A DNA stretch of 64,000 nucleotides from an uncultured Acidimicrobiales bacterium (lineage in GTDB: Bacteria > Actinomycetota > Acidimicrobiia > Acidimicrobiales > Aldehydirespiratoraceae): positions 2,824,277-2,888,276 of the forward strand of contig CATQHS010000001.1 of NCBI GenBank assembly GCA_958296055.1. The letters run 5' to 3'. Shown in pieces: positions 33,335-42,892 of this stretch. Within the stretch, counting starts at the first letter, position 1, and each line of letters begins with the position of its first letter. Under the pieces are notes generated by a model. The model saw nothing but the letters and a program-made list of their open reading frames with translations, had not been told where the DNA came from and made no database searches. The translations under genes were made by a program, and so were the position numbers.

Positions 33335-34241
33335 TCAAGACGGGCTCAGCCAAACGGCCCGGGTCAGGAATGAGGCCATCTGGGCTCGGGTGACTTCTTC
33401 GGCGGGGCAGTAGCGCAGGGGTTCGGTGCCGCATCCGGTGGTCACTCCAGTGTCGTAGATGCCTTCCATGGCCCGAATGGCGGCGTAAGGGATTCCGGCC
33501 ACATCTGAGAAGAGGCCTTGGAACTCGGGGGAGGGTGACAGGTGGTCGAAGGCGGCGACGAGCATCTCGGCCATGTCGGCTCTGGTCACGGCCGCCTGAG
33601 GATTGAAATTGCCGTCGGTGGCGCGCATCACGCCGTTGGCCGCCGCCCATTGCGCGTAGGTGCGGTACCAGGCGTCGTCGGCCACGTCGGAGAACTGGAC
33701 CTCGTCTACGGGGGCGAAGTCTGCGGGACCGGGGGTGCCGTAGAGGTGAGTGGATGCCCGATAGAGGAAGGCCGCCATCTGGGCCCGGGTCACGATTCTC
33801 GAGGGACAGAATTGTTCGTCTGCGCATCCATGCGTGATTCCCCATTCGACGAGCTGTTCGATGCTCGCCTCGTGGGGACTGCCGTCGTCGTCGCGGAATG
33901 CGCCTTCATAACAGGATGCGACATCGTTGACGTCGCCACTGAACCCTTGTGCCACAGGACGCAGATGAACGGGCAGGGCACCCGTGAGCAGGTTGTTGCA
34001 GAACCTGAACGACCTAGCCACCCTCAGCGTGGCCGGTATCTCGCCGGACAACTGGTTGTGTTGAACCCACAACTCATTCAGGCTCAGTTCACCTAGCTGC
34101 GACGGTATTGACCCCGAGAGTTGATTGTCGCTGAGACTCAAGTGGCCCAGGTGCCTCAGTTTGCCTAGTTCTGCTGGGATGGATCCCGAAAGCTGGTTGT
34201 TGTCGAGAGCCAACCACTGCAGGTTGGATAGGTTGCTTAGT
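33335..34241 (-). pseudogene. 3' part of an LRR-SLH surface protein gene interrupted by an IS
   Basis: Downstream fragment of the gene whose 5' part is at 35297-36318. It encodes the last leucine-rich repeats (LDNNQLSGSIPAELGKL) and then three S-layer homology repeats: TRAQMAAFLYRAS, the FSDVADDAWYRTYAQWAA repeat, and TRAQMASFLTRAVWLS. SLH domains normally tether a secreted protein to the cell wall. Removing the IS plus one target copy (1061 bp) rejoins the frame with the 5' part to give 640 residues. In its present state the fragment lacks a signal peptide. Confidence 0.88.
34236..34241. repeat. Target-site duplication CTTAGT, left copy
   Basis: CTTAGT directly abuts the left IS end and is repeated at 35297-35302. 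Confidence 0.85.
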
Positions 34242-35296
34242 TGTTCTGGGCATAGAGGTTGGTAGCAGCGCGATGGGGTGAGCCTCCTGTGCGAGTGTGG
34301 TGGTGTTACAACCCACGAGCACAGGAGGCTCGATGTCGCACGCTAATGCACGTTTGACTCCCGCGGGGCGGCTGCTGCTGGTCCAGCGGGTGGCCGCGGG
34401 GGAGCCCCAGGCCGAAGTCGCCCGCCAGATGGGCCTGTCGCGGGGCACGGTCGCGAAGTGGTGGGGCCGCTGGGTCGAGCACGGCGATCGCGGGCTGGTG
34501 GACCGCAGCTCGCGGCCGCGCCGGTCCCCTCGGCGCACCGACGCGAAGACCGAGGAGCGGATCTGCCGGCTGCGGCGCACTACGAAGCGGGGCCCGGCGT
34601 ATCTGTCGGCGCGCACCGGCGTGCCGGCATCGACGGTGTGGCGGGTCCTTCGCCGCCACGGGCTGAACCGGCTCGACCGCATCGACCGCCCCACCGGGCG
34701 GGTCATCCGCCGCTATGAGAGATCGGCACCGGGGGAACTGGTGCACCTCGACATCAAGAAAGTCGCGAAGATCCCGCCCGGGGGCGGCTGGAGGGTACAC
34801 GGCCGCCAAAGCCCCCAGGCCCGCCGCTCCCGCCGCTCCCGCGGCCCCCGCCGAGGCGGGTACACCTACCTGCACGTCGCCGTCGACGACTACTCCAGGG
34901 TCGCCTACGTCGAGGCCCTCAACGACGAGACCGCCGCCACCCTGGCCGGGTTCTGGCGCAGAGCCCAAGACTGGTTCTGGGCCAACGACATGGCCGTGGA
35001 CGCGGTGATGACCGACAACGGGGCCAACTTCTGCTCCAAGCTCTTCGCCGAGCTGCTCGCCCAACGCCGCATCACCCACCTGCGCACCCGCCCCTACCGG
35101 CCCCAGACCAACGGCAAAGCCGAACGCTTCAACCGCACCCTCAGCGACGAATTCCTCTACAACCGGCGCTTCCGATCCGAAACCGACCGCCGCATCCGCC
35201 TCAAACGCTGGATCCACGACTACAACTGCCACCGACACCACACCGCAGTCGGCGGCCCGCCCGCATCACGCGCTAACAACCTCACGCGAACTGACA
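34242..35296 (+). mobile_element. IS481-family insertion sequence, 1055 bp
   Basis: Ends are TGT...ACA. 13 nt inside each end lies a matching inverted segment, GAGGTTGGTAGC at 34255-34266 against the complement of GCTAACAACCTC at 35272-35283 (11 of 12). The element is flanked by the 6-bp duplication CTTAGT, close to the NCTAGN target known for IS481. It carries one transposase gene and lies inside an LRR-SLH gene in opposite orientation. Apparently intact and probably recent, since the target duplication and host frame are still exact. Confidence 0.9.
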
Positions 35297-35301
35297 CTTA
35301 G
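34333..35301 (+). CDS. IS481-family transposase
   Basis: 322 residues. N-terminal helix-turn-helix (EVARQMGLSRGTVAKWWGRW), then a DDE/RNase H core: first Asp in ELVHLDIKKV, second in DAVMTDNGANF, Glu in NGKAERFNRTLSDEF. AGGAGG with four-base spacing supports ATG 34333; an earlier in-frame start at 34297 lacks this. The stop codon TAG (35299-35301) lies outside the element, in the target duplication. Confidence 0.93.
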   Translation: MSHANARLTPAGRLLLVQRVAAGEPQAEVARQMGLSRGTVAKWWGRWVEHGDRGLVDRSSRPRRSPRRTDAKTEERICRLRRTTKRGPAYLSARTGVPASTVWRVLRRHGLNRLDRIDRPTGRVIRRYERSAPGELVHLDIKKVAKIPPGGGWRVHGRQSPQARRSRRSRGPRRGGYTYLHVAVDDYSRVAYVEALNDETAATLAGFWRRAQDWFWANDMAVDAVMTDNGANFCSKLFAELLAQRRITHLRTRPYRPQTNGKAERFNRTLSDEFLYNRRFRSETDRRIRLKRWIHDYNCHRHHTAVGGPPASRANNLTRTDT

Positions 35302-35302
35302 T
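35297..35302. repeat. Target-site duplication CTTAGT, right copy
   Basis: Second copy of CTTAGT, directly after the right IS end. It also supplies the TAG that ends the transposase. Confidence 0.85.
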
Positions 35303-35583
35303 TCTGCGGGTATGGTTCCTGTGAGTTGGTTGCCGTCTAGACCTAAAACTCGCAGGTTGGTCAGGTTGCTTAGTTCGACGGGTATTGGGCCTGTGAGTTG
35401 GTTTCGAGGAAGGCCCAACCACTCTAGGCTTTCGAGTTTGCCCAGTTCTGCGGGTATATTTCCCGAAAATTGATTGTCATCTAGATACAAACTTTTAAGG
35501 CTGGTGAGGCTGCCTAGTCTTCCTGATATAGGACCCGTGAGTTGGTTAAGGTTGAGAAACAGGTTTCTTAGGTTGTCGAGGTT

Positions 35584-35890
35584 GCCTATTTCGTCTGGTA
35601 TGTTCCCTGAGAGTTGGTTGTTGTTGAGAGCCAGCCACTCCAGGTTGATTAGGTTGCCCAGTTCTGCGGGTATACCTCCTGTGAGTTGGTTGTTGTCTAG
35701 ACCTAGAACTTGCAGGTTGGTCAGGTTGCCTATTTCGTCTGGTATGTTCCCTGAGAGTTGGTTGTTGTTGAGAGCGAGCCACTCCAGGTTGATTAGGTTG
35801 GTTAGTTCTGCGGGTATACCTCCTGTGAGTTGGTTGTTGTCTAGACCTAGAACTTGCAGGTTGGTCAGGTTGCCTAGTTCGTCTGGTATA
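35584..35890 (-). repeat. 144-bp tandem repeats in the LRR region
   Basis: GCCTATTTCGTCTGGTATG begins at 35584 and 35728, and a variant begins at 35872: exact 144-bp spacing (two 24-codon LRRs). The first two units differ at only a few bases, so duplication or gene conversion is recent. Confidence 0.88.
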
Positions 35891-36333
35891 GTCCCCGAGA
35901 GTTGGTTTCGAGGAAGGCCCAGCCACTCCAGGCTGGTCAGGACGCCCAATTCTGCGGGTATGGTTCCAGAAAGCCGATTGTCGGCAAGATTCAGGCTCCT
36001 CACTCGGCCATTGCTGATGTGCGTTCCCTTCCACGGACTGTTCCAATCGATTTCTTCGTTTGCCGGGTAGCTCATAAAGTGATTCCTGATCGTTACCAGC
36101 ACGATACAGTCCACTACCAGACCTGAATTGGAGACGGGTTCATCCACATACGTGCCATCCGAGCAGAGTGCCGGGTCAAGTGATGGTTCAGTGCTTGACT
36201 GAGCCGTGGCTTTAGTGGGCGCGATGGCCATACCCGCGGACAAAACGAGGATCGATACCAGAGTCGCTATGGATGTCTTCGTAATAGTTGCCTTCTTAGC
36301 CTCTTCGTAATCAATCATTGAGACTTCCTTTGG

Positions 36334-37329
36334 TCAGAGCACCGGGCTGGCGGCTCGCTTGATCAGGTGGTCGGCCGCGGCTCGCAAGGCGGCGACAGCC
36401 GGGGTGTCGGGCAGGGCGGTGAGCGCGGCCCGGGCCTTGTCGGCCCAGGTCCGGGCCGTGTCGAGAGCCTCGTCAACCCCGGCGGTGGCCATGACCAGCC
36501 CCCGGGCCCGGCGGTTGGTCTCGGCGTCGACGGGGCCGCCCAGTATCCGGCGAAGCTCGCCGCCGACGGCGGGGTCGGCCAGGGCCCGGATCACCGGCAG
36601 GGTGTAGATGCCGGCGGCCAGGTCGTTGCCGGCCGGCTTGCCCAACTGCTCGTCGGTGGCCACCACGTCGAGGATGTCGTCGACGATCTGGAAGGCCATT
36701 CCGTAGGCCGTCCCGAACTCGGTGAGCGCCTCCACCGTGGCCTTCCGCAGACGGGCTGCCACCGCCCCGATCCGGCACGACGCGGCCAGCAGGGCCGCGG
36801 TCTTGCCCGCTATGGAACGCTCGTAGCTCTCGGCGCTCCGGTCGATCCTGAAAGCGCTCTCGACTTCGAGGATCTGGCCCTCGCACAGCCGGGTGATGGT
36901 GGCGGCCAGCAAACCGGCCACCTCGTGGCCCAGCGACGCGGCCGTCTCCGACGCCCGGCCCAGCAGATAGTCGCCGGCCAGGATGGCCCGGTGGTTGCCC
37001 CACTTGGCGTTGACGCTGGGCACCGACCGCCGGGTTGGCGCCTCGTCCATGACGTCGTCGTGGTACAGCGACCCCAGGTGTACCAACTCCACCGCCGCCC
37101 CGCCCCGCACCGCCTCTCGACTCGCCGGCCCCCCCTCGGGGTCGGCGACCAGCGAGGAGGCCAGGCAGAAGCCGGGCCTCACCCGTTTGCCCCCGGCCGA
37201 GATCAGGTGGGTGGCGATCTCGGTCACCAGCGCCTCCCCGGACCGGACGGTGGCGGCCAGCTCGGATTCCACCCGGGCCAGCCCTTCGGCAATGGACGGA
37301 AGGGCTGCCAGCGGGGATTCGGTGGCCAC
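36334..37329 (-). CDS. Polyprenyl diphosphate synthase (trans-prenyltransferase)
   Basis: 331 residues. Chain-elongating prenyl transferase, probably for the menaquinone side chain. First Asp-rich motif SLYHDDVMDEAPTRR (DDxxD), GKRVRPGFCLASSLVA near the N-terminus, and second motif IVDDILDVVATDEQLGKPAG. Product chain length cannot be read confidently. It is divergent from clpC. Confidence 0.93.
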   Translation of the reverse strand: MATESPLAALPSIAEGLARVESELAATVRSGEALVTEIATHLISAGGKRVRPGFCLASSLVADPEGGPASREAVRGGAAVELVHLGSLYHDDVMDEAPTRRSVPSVNAKWGNHRAILAGDYLLGRASETAASLGHEVAGLLAATITRLCEGQILEVESAFRIDRSAESYERSIAGKTAALLAASCRIGAVAARLRKATVEALTEFGTAYGMAFQIVDDILDVVATDEQLGKPAGNDLAAGIYTLPVIRALADPAVGGELRRILGGPVDAETNRRARGLVMATAGVDEALDTARTWADKARAALTALPDTPAVAALRAAADHLIKRAASPVL

Positions 37330-37476
37330 GGCCCGAGGCTACCCCCGCGGCCCCGGTGAGTTGGGGCCTCCGGCCGCCGGGATCAGCCGCCGTCACCGGA
37401 CCCGGTACACTGGGGGCCGTCCCCCTTCGTTCCCGGCGCCCGCCGCGGGCGCCGTCCATCCGGGAGGCATCGACCG

Positions 37477-40044
37477 ATGTTCGAGCGGTTCACCGACAGA
37501 GCTCGCAGAGTGGTGGTGCTGGCGCAGGAGGAGGCGCGCCTGCTCAACCACAACTACATCGGCACCGAGCACATCCTGCTCGGCCTCATCCACGAGGGCG
37601 AGGGCGTGGCGGCCAAGGCGCTGGAGTCGCTGGGGATCAGCCTCGAAGCGGTCCGCAGCCAGGTGGAGGAGATCATCGGCCAGGGGGGCAGCTCCCCCAG
37701 CGGCCACATCCCCTTCACCCCCCGGGCCAAGAAGGTGCTGGAGCTGAGCCTGCGGGAGGCGCTCCAGCTCGGCCACAACTACATCGGCACCGAGCACATC
37801 CTGCTCGGCCTCATCCGGGAAGGGGAGGGCGTGGCCGCCCAGGTCTTGGTCAAGCTGGGCGCGGAGCTGCCCAAGGTCCGCGAGCAGGTCATCCAGCTTC
37901 TGTCCGGTTACAGCTCCGCGTCCGGGTCGGGGCCCGAGAAGGCCGGGGCCACCGCCGGGGGCTCCGGCGGCGACTCGTCGTCGGGCTCGCTGGTGCTCGA
38001 CCAGTTCGGCCGCAACCTCACCCGCATGGCCCGGGACAAGGCGCTGGACCCGGTCATCGGCCGGGTCCGCGAGTCGGAGCGGGTCATGCAGATCCTGAGC
38101 CGGAGGACCAAGAACAACCCGGTCCTGGTGGGCGAGCCCGGAGTGGGCAAGACGGCCATCGTCGAAGGGCTGGCCCAGTCGATCGTGGCCGACGACGTCC
38201 CCGAAACCCTGCAGGACTGCCAGCTCTACACCCTCGACCTGGGGGCACTGGTGGCCGGGAGCCGGTACCGGGGCGACTTCGAGGAGCGCCTCAAGAAGGT
38301 GCTCAAGGAGATCAGGGACCGCCGCAACATCATCCTGTTCATCGACGAGATCCACACCCTGGTCGGGGCCGGGGCGGCCGAGGGCGCCATTGACGCGGCC
38401 TCCATCCTCAAGCCCATGCTGGCCCGGGGCGAGCTCCAGACCATCGGCGCCACCACCCTCGACGAGTACCGCAAGCACTTGGAGAAGGACGCGGCGCTGG
38501 AACGGCGGTTCCAGAAGGTGGTGGTGGACGAGCCGACCGTGCCCCACACCATCGAGATCCTCAAGGGACTGCGGGAGCGGTACGAGTCCCACCACCGGGT
38601 TACCATCACCGACCAGGCCTTGGTGGCCGCGGCCAACCTGGCCGACCGCTACATCTCGGACCGCCACCTGCCCGACAAGGCCATCGACCTGATCGATGAA
38701 GCCGGGTCCCGGCTGCGGATCAAGCGGATGGGGACCCCGCCCCAGTACAAGGAGCTCGAGGCCGAGCTGGCCAGCGTGGTGGCCCGCAAGAAGACCGCGG
38801 TGGAGGCTCAGCAGTTCGAGGAGGCCGGGAAGCTGCGGGACAAGGAGAAGGAGCTCTTGGCCCGCCGCGAGGCCATCGAGGGCGAGGCCAAGTCGTCGGG
38901 CGTGGATCTCTTCGACGAGGTGGACGAAGAGGCCATCGCCGAGGTGCTGTCGCTGTGGACCGGCATCCCGGTCTACAAGCTCACCGAGGAGGAGACCCAG
39001 AAGCTGCTGCGCATGGAGGATGACCTGCACCGCCGGGTCATCGGCCAGCAGGACGCCATCGGCGCCGTCTCCCAGGCCATCCGGAGGACCCGGGCCGGGC
39101 TCAAGGACCCCAAGCGGCCCAGCGGCTCGTTCATATTTTTGGGTCCCTCCGGGGTGGGCAAGACCGAGCTGGCCAAGTCCCTGGCCGAGTTCCTGTTCGG
39201 CGACGAGCAGGCCCTGATCCACCTCGACATGTCGGAGTACATGGAGAAGTACACGGTGAGCCGGCTCATCGGCTCGCCGCCGGGCTACGTCGGCTACGAG
39301 GAGGGCGGCCAGCTCACCGAGCAGGTGCGGCGCAAGCCCTTCTCCATCGTGCTGTTCGACGAGGTGGAGAAGGCCCATACCGACGTCTTCAACACCCTGC
39401 TGCAGATCCTCGAGGAGGGCCGGCTGACCGACAGCCAGGGCCACACCGTCGACTTCCGCAACACCGTGGTGATAATGACGTCGAACCTGGGGACCGCAGA
39501 TCTGCGCAAGGCCAACCTGGGCTTCGCCAAGGCCGACCCCGCCGTCACCTACGACCGGATGAAGGGGAAGGTGCAGGAGGCGCTCAAGCAGCACTTCCGG
39601 CCCGAGTTCTTGAACCGCATCGACGACGTGATCGTGTTCCACGAGCTGACCCGGGCCGAGGTGCGCCAGATCGTCGACCTGATGATCGTGCGCACCGCCG
39701 ATCAGCTCGCCGGCCAGGGGATGGGCCTGGAGCTAACCGACGCGGCCAAGGACCACTTGGCCGAGACGGGTTATGACCCCGCCCTCGGGGCCCGGCCCCT
39801 GCGCCGGTCCATCCAGCGGCTGGTGGAGGACCCGCTCTCAGAGCGGCTCCTGCAAAAGGAGTTCCGGGCCGGCGAGATCATCATCGTCGACGTCGAGCTG
39901 GCCGCTCCCGGGGGGGAAGGGTCCGACGGCGGCAAATCCAAGGTCGAGAAGTCCGTTGTGTTCAGGGCCATCGAGGGCTTCGAGCCGCCCGAGCCGGTGC
40001 TGGAGACGGCCGGGGACGCCGTCGGCGACGGCGGCCACTTCTGA
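37477..40044 (+). CDS. clpC: ATP-dependent Clp protease ATP-binding subunit ClpC
   Basis: 855-residue Hsp100 unfoldase partner of ClpP. Two N-terminal Clp repeats ([20 protein letters not shown] and [20 protein letters not shown]), D1 with [16 protein letters not shown], a UVR-like segment ([16 protein letters not shown]) in the middle domain, and D2 with [16 protein letters not shown]. The C-terminal tail ([11 protein letters not shown]) is Gly-rich. No CtsR/McsAB genes are adjacent, as usual in actinobacteria. Confidence 0.97.
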   Translation: MFERFTDRARRVVVLAQEEARLLNHNYIGTEHILLGLIHEGEGVAAKALESLGISLEAVRSQVEEIIGQGGSSPSGHIPFTPRAKKVLELSLREALQLGHNYIGTEHILLGLIREGEGVAAQVLVKLGAELPKVREQVIQLLSGYSSASGSGPEKAGATAGGSGGDSSSGSLVLDQFGRNLTRMARDKALDPVIGRVRESERVMQILSRRTKNNPVLVGEPGVGKTAIVEGLAQSIVADDVPETLQDCQLYTLDLGALVAGSRYRGDFEERLKKVLKEIRDRRNIILFIDEIHTLVGAGAAEGAIDAASILKPMLARGELQTIGATTLDEYRKHLEKDAALERRFQKVVVDEPTVPHTIEILKGLRERYESHHRVTITDQALVAAANLADRYISDRHLPDKAIDLIDEAGSRLRIKRMGTPPQYKELEAELASVVARKKTAVEAQQFEEAGKLRDKEKELLARREAIEGEAKSSGVDLFDEVDEEAIAEVLSLWTGIPVYKLTEEETQKLLRMEDDLHRRVIGQQDAIGAVSQAIRRTRAGLKDPKRPSGSFIFLGPSGVGKTELAKSLAEFLFGDEQALIHLDMSEYMEKYTVSRLIGSPPGYVGYEEGGQLTEQVRRKPFSIVLFDEVEKAHTDVFNTLLQILEEGRLTDSQGHTVDFRNTVVIMTSNLGTADLRKANLGFAKADPAVTYDRMKGKVQEALKQHFRPEFLNRIDDVIVFHELTRAEVRQIVDLMIVRTADQLAGQGMGLELTDAAKDHLAETGYDPALGARPLRRSIQRLVEDPLSERLLQKEFRAGEIIIVDVELAAPGGEGSDGGKSKVEKSVVFRAIEGFEPPEPVLETAGDAVGDGGHF

Positions 40045-40070
40045 GCTGGCTGACGGCTCGGGTTCCATCC

Positions 40071-41612
40071 ATGGCGCCGACTTTGATGCGCTGGCTCCGG
40101 CCCGCGGCGGCGGCGCTGGCGGTGGTCGCGGTCGCTTCGGCCTGCCGGGTCGACGCCACCGTGGACGTGGCGGTGGACGATCGGGGGACGGGCGCGGTGA
40201 CGGTTCGGGTCGTGGCCGACGCCGAGGCGGTGCGGCTGGTCCCGGACCTGCCCGACGGCCTCCGCCTCGACGATGTGGTTGAGGCCGGATGGGAGGTCGT
40301 CGGGCCCGAGACCAACGCGGCGGGGGGTCTGGCGGTGGAGGCCTCCAAGGAGTTCGAGTCCGCCGAGCAGCTTCCCGTGATCCTGGCCGAGCTGGCCGGC
40401 GAGGGGATCTTCGAAGACGTGTCCCTGACCCGCAGCCACACCTCGTCGGATTTCAACTTCTCGCTCTCGAACCCGGTGACCGCGTCGCGGACGACATACG
40501 AGCTCAGCGGCCGGGTCGTTCCCCCGACGGAACCGGCCGTCTTCAGCGACGACTCGCTCATCGCCGTCCTCGGGAACCCCTTCGGCCGGCCGGAGCTGGT
40601 GGACGAGGACGGCCGGCCCGTCGATCCGACGGAGTTGCTGGGGATGGCGCTCTCGTTCACGCTGCCCGAAGTCGTCGACTCGGAGACGGCGGCTGAGGTC
40701 GACGGGGGCAGGGCCACTTGGACTTTCGCATTCGGCGACGCTCCCTTCGCCATCGACGCCTTGGGCGCGGTGGACGACCCCATCCCCCGGCGCTGGCTGG
40801 CCGGGGCCGTGGCCGCCATCGTCGCCTTCGTGTTGGTGGTGCTGCTCCAGCTCGTCTGGTGGGTCCTCAACACACTGCGCACCCCCAAGGGCCGCCGCCG
40901 CCGGGCCACCCGCCGCCGGGCCACCCGCCGCCGCCGTCGACAGCGGGACGCGGATGGCCCGGTCGAGGCCGTCCCTCCCCGCCGCCGGCTGCTGCGCCTG
41001 CTGGTGGTGGACGTGCACGGGGTGATCGTGCGTCCCACCGACCCGCTGGAGGGGCTGCTGCTGCCGACCATCTTGCACGAGCATCCCGACATCGCCCCCG
41101 ACCTGGTCCGCGACCGGCACCGCAAGCTGGTGCTGGGCCGGCTCACCCCCGACGAGTTCTGGAGCGACTTGGGCCTGGGGCCGGTCTCCGAGGAGCTTGA
41201 GACCCGGTATCTGTCTTCCTTCCGGCTGGTGCCGGGCCTTCACCCCTTCTTGGACCGCATGGGGGAGCGCCGGCTGCCGGTGGCGGCGGTGGGCAACCAG
41301 CCCCGGCCCTGGGGGGAGCGACTGCGGCGGATGGCATCGCTGGATGACTCGGTGGCGTCGTGGCTGGTCAGCGGGGATGTGGGGGCGACGCTGCCCGAGC
41401 CGTCGCTGCTGGAAGCCACCCGCCGGACCATGTCGGTGGACATCTACGACTGCCTCTACCTATCCAGCGTCCCCGAGCACCTCGACGCCGCCGCCGAGGT
41501 GGGGATGGCCACGGCCTACTTCGCGGCCAGCCCCGCCGACGTGTTGGAGACCTCCCACACCATGGTCCGGGGCTTCAGCGACATCCTGCGGGGCCGGGCC
41601 GGGAGCACCTGA
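40071..41612 (+). CDS. Lipoprotein (LppM-like)-transmembrane-HAD fusion protein
   Basis: 513 residues. Signal peptide with lipobox VASAC (Cys25), extracytoplasmic domain to about residue 240 resembling LppM (VDATVDVAVDDRGTGAVTVR; LSFTLPEVVDSE), one TM helix (242-266), a very basic linker (RRRRATRRRATRRRRR), and a cytoplasmic HAD-like domain from about 310. The HAD motif I reads LVVDVHGVIV: nucleophile Asp314 is kept but the second Asp is His316. DLVRDRHRKLVLG and ECF-like cap helices follow. The substrate is unknown and the LppM similarity is from memory of the family. Confidence 0.7.
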   Translation: MAPTLMRWLRPAAAALAVVAVASACRVDATVDVAVDDRGTGAVTVRVVADAEAVRLVPDLPDGLRLDDVVEAGWEVVGPETNAAGGLAVEASKEFESAEQLPVILAELAGEGIFEDVSLTRSHTSSDFNFSLSNPVTASRTTYELSGRVVPPTEPAVFSDDSLIAVLGNPFGRPELVDEDGRPVDPTELLGMALSFTLPEVVDSETAAEVDGGRATWTFAFGDAPFAIDALGAVDDPIPRRWLAGAVAAIVAFVLVVLLQLVWWVLNTLRTPKGRRRRATRRRATRRRRRQRDADGPVEAVPPRRRLLRLLVVDVHGVIVRPTDPLEGLLLPTILHEHPDIAPDLVRDRHRKLVLGRLTPDEFWSDLGLGPVSEELETRYLSSFRLVPGLHPFLDRMGERRLPVAAVGNQPRPWGERLRRMASLDDSVASWLVSGDVGATLPEPSLLEATRRTMSVDIYDCLYLSSVPEHLDAAAEVGMATAYFAASPADVLETSHTMVRGFSDILRGRAGST

Positions 41613-41646
41613 TCCCCGTCGGCCTCCGACGGCCCGAAGGAGGGTG

Positions 41647-42834
41647 ATGGGAGACCGAGGCAGGCCGACGGCCCGGTCCCAGACGGCCGGGGTGTGGGCC
41701 GTGGTGGTCGCGGCCGGGTCGGGAACCCGGTTCGGCGCTCCCAAGCAGTTCGCCGACCTGGGGGGTCGGCCGGTGCTCGACCGGTCTGTGGCCGCCTGCG
41801 CCGCCTGCGCCGAAGGGGTGGTGGCGGTGGTCCCGGCTAGTTCGGCCCGCCATCCGGGGCTCGGGGACCGGCTCGTTGATCTGGTCCGGCCCGCCGCGGT
41901 TCGGGTGGTGACCGGCGGGGAGTCCCGGTCCGAGTCGGTTCGCCGGGGCTTGGACGCGGTGCCCGAGGGCGCCGAGGTGGTGCTGGTGCACGACGGCGCC
42001 CGGCCGCTGGCCTCGGCCGACTTGTGCCGCCGGGTGGTGGCCGCGGTACGGGCGGGCCCGGACGCCGCCGTGCCCGCGGTGTCGGTGACCGACAGCCTGC
42101 GCCGACGCGGCGCGGCCGTCGACCGGGCCGAGTACGCGGCCGTCCAGACCCCGCAGGGATTCAGGGCCGCCGCGCTGCGGGCCGCCCACGCCGCCGGGGC
42201 CGATGCCACCGACGACGCCACCCTGGTGGAGGCGGCTGGGGGCCGGGTGGTGCTGGTGGATGGCGAGCCCGGCAACATCAAGATCACCAGCCCCGGTGAC
42301 CTTCAAGTGGCCGAGGCGCTGCTGGGTGAGCCGGGCCACCCCGGCCTGCGGGTGGGCCACGGCTTCGACGTCCATCGCTACAGCGACGACCCCGGCCGGG
42401 TCTTGGTGCTGGGCGGCGAGAGGTTCGAGGGCCATCGGGGGCTGGCCGGCCATTCCGACGCCGACGTGGTGGCCCACGCCTGCATAGAGGCCCTGCTGGG
42501 GGCGGCCGGCCTGGGCGACATCGGGACCATGTTCCCCGACTCCGACCCCGCTCTGAGCGGGGCCGACAGCATTGAGTTGCTGGCCGAGGCGGCCGCCGCG
42601 GTGCGGGCCACGGGCTGGGCGCCGGTGAACGCGGACTGCTCGGTGGTACTCGACGCGCCCATGCTGGCCCCGCACCTGCCGGCCATGCGATCGCGCCTCA
42701 GCGAGGCCGCCGGGGCACCGGTGACGGTATCGGCTCGGCGGTCCGAGGGGATGGGCGCCCTGGGCCGGGGCGAAGGGGTGGCGGCTTGGGCGGTGGCCCT
42801 AGTCGCACGGCGGTCCCGATCCGGCGGTGAGTGA
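41647..42834 (+). CDS. ispDF: Bifunctional IspD/IspF, MEP pathway
   Basis: 395 residues. N-terminal cytidylyltransferase: VVVAAGSGTRFGAPKQFADL, VLVHDGARPL, DATLVEAAGGRVVLVDG, GNIKITSPGDL. C-terminal cyclodiphosphate synthase: RVGHGFDVHRYSDD, GLAGHSDADVVAHACIEALL, GDIGTMFPDSDP, NADCSVVLDAP. The fusion joins MEP cytidylylation with MEcPP formation in isoprenoid synthesis. AAGGAGGG directly precedes ATG 41647. It feeds precursors used by the prenyl synthase at 36334. Confidence 0.95.
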   Translation: MGDRGRPTARSQTAGVWAVVVAAGSGTRFGAPKQFADLGGRPVLDRSVAACAACAEGVVAVVPASSARHPGLGDRLVDLVRPAAVRVVTGGESRSESVRRGLDAVPEGAEVVLVHDGARPLASADLCRRVVAAVRAGPDAAVPAVSVTDSLRRRGAAVDRAEYAAVQTPQGFRAAALRAAHAAGADATDDATLVEAAGGRVVLVDGEPGNIKITSPGDLQVAEALLGEPGHPGLRVGHGFDVHRYSDDPGRVLVLGGERFEGHRGLAGHSDADVVAHACIEALLGAAGLGDIGTMFPDSDPALSGADSIELLAEAAAAVRATGWAPVNADCSVVLDAPMLAPHLPAMRSRLSEAAGAPVTVSARRSEGMGALGRGEGVAAWAVALVARRSRSGGE

Positions 42835-42892
42835 CCGCCGGGGGCCCGAAGGCGGGCGGCCCCGCCGCCGGACCGCGCATCGGGGGCGAGAG

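Larger units (their letters stand above)
35297..36318 (-). pseudogene. 5' part of the LRR-SLH surface protein gene
   Basis: Encodes a signal peptide (IATLVSILVLSAGMAIAPTK, then ATA), a short Cys-containing domain, and about ten 24-residue leucine-rich repeats of the form L-x-x-N-x-L-(S/T)-G-x-IP-x-EL-G-x-L. The frame runs into the IS and stops at about 35266. The target copy 35297-35302 is counted here. GC content is visibly lower than in neighbouring genes and codons are T-rich in the antisense direction, suggesting transfer or a different selective history. Confidence 0.88.

Noticed and set aside
35474-36070. 198-codon plus-strand repeat-rich ORF
   Set aside because: Antisense of the LRR repeats; periodicity is inherited from the real minus-strand gene.
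37393-39642. 749-codon minus-strand frame opposite clpC
   Set aside because: Shadow of a highly conserved gene; no recognisable protein features.
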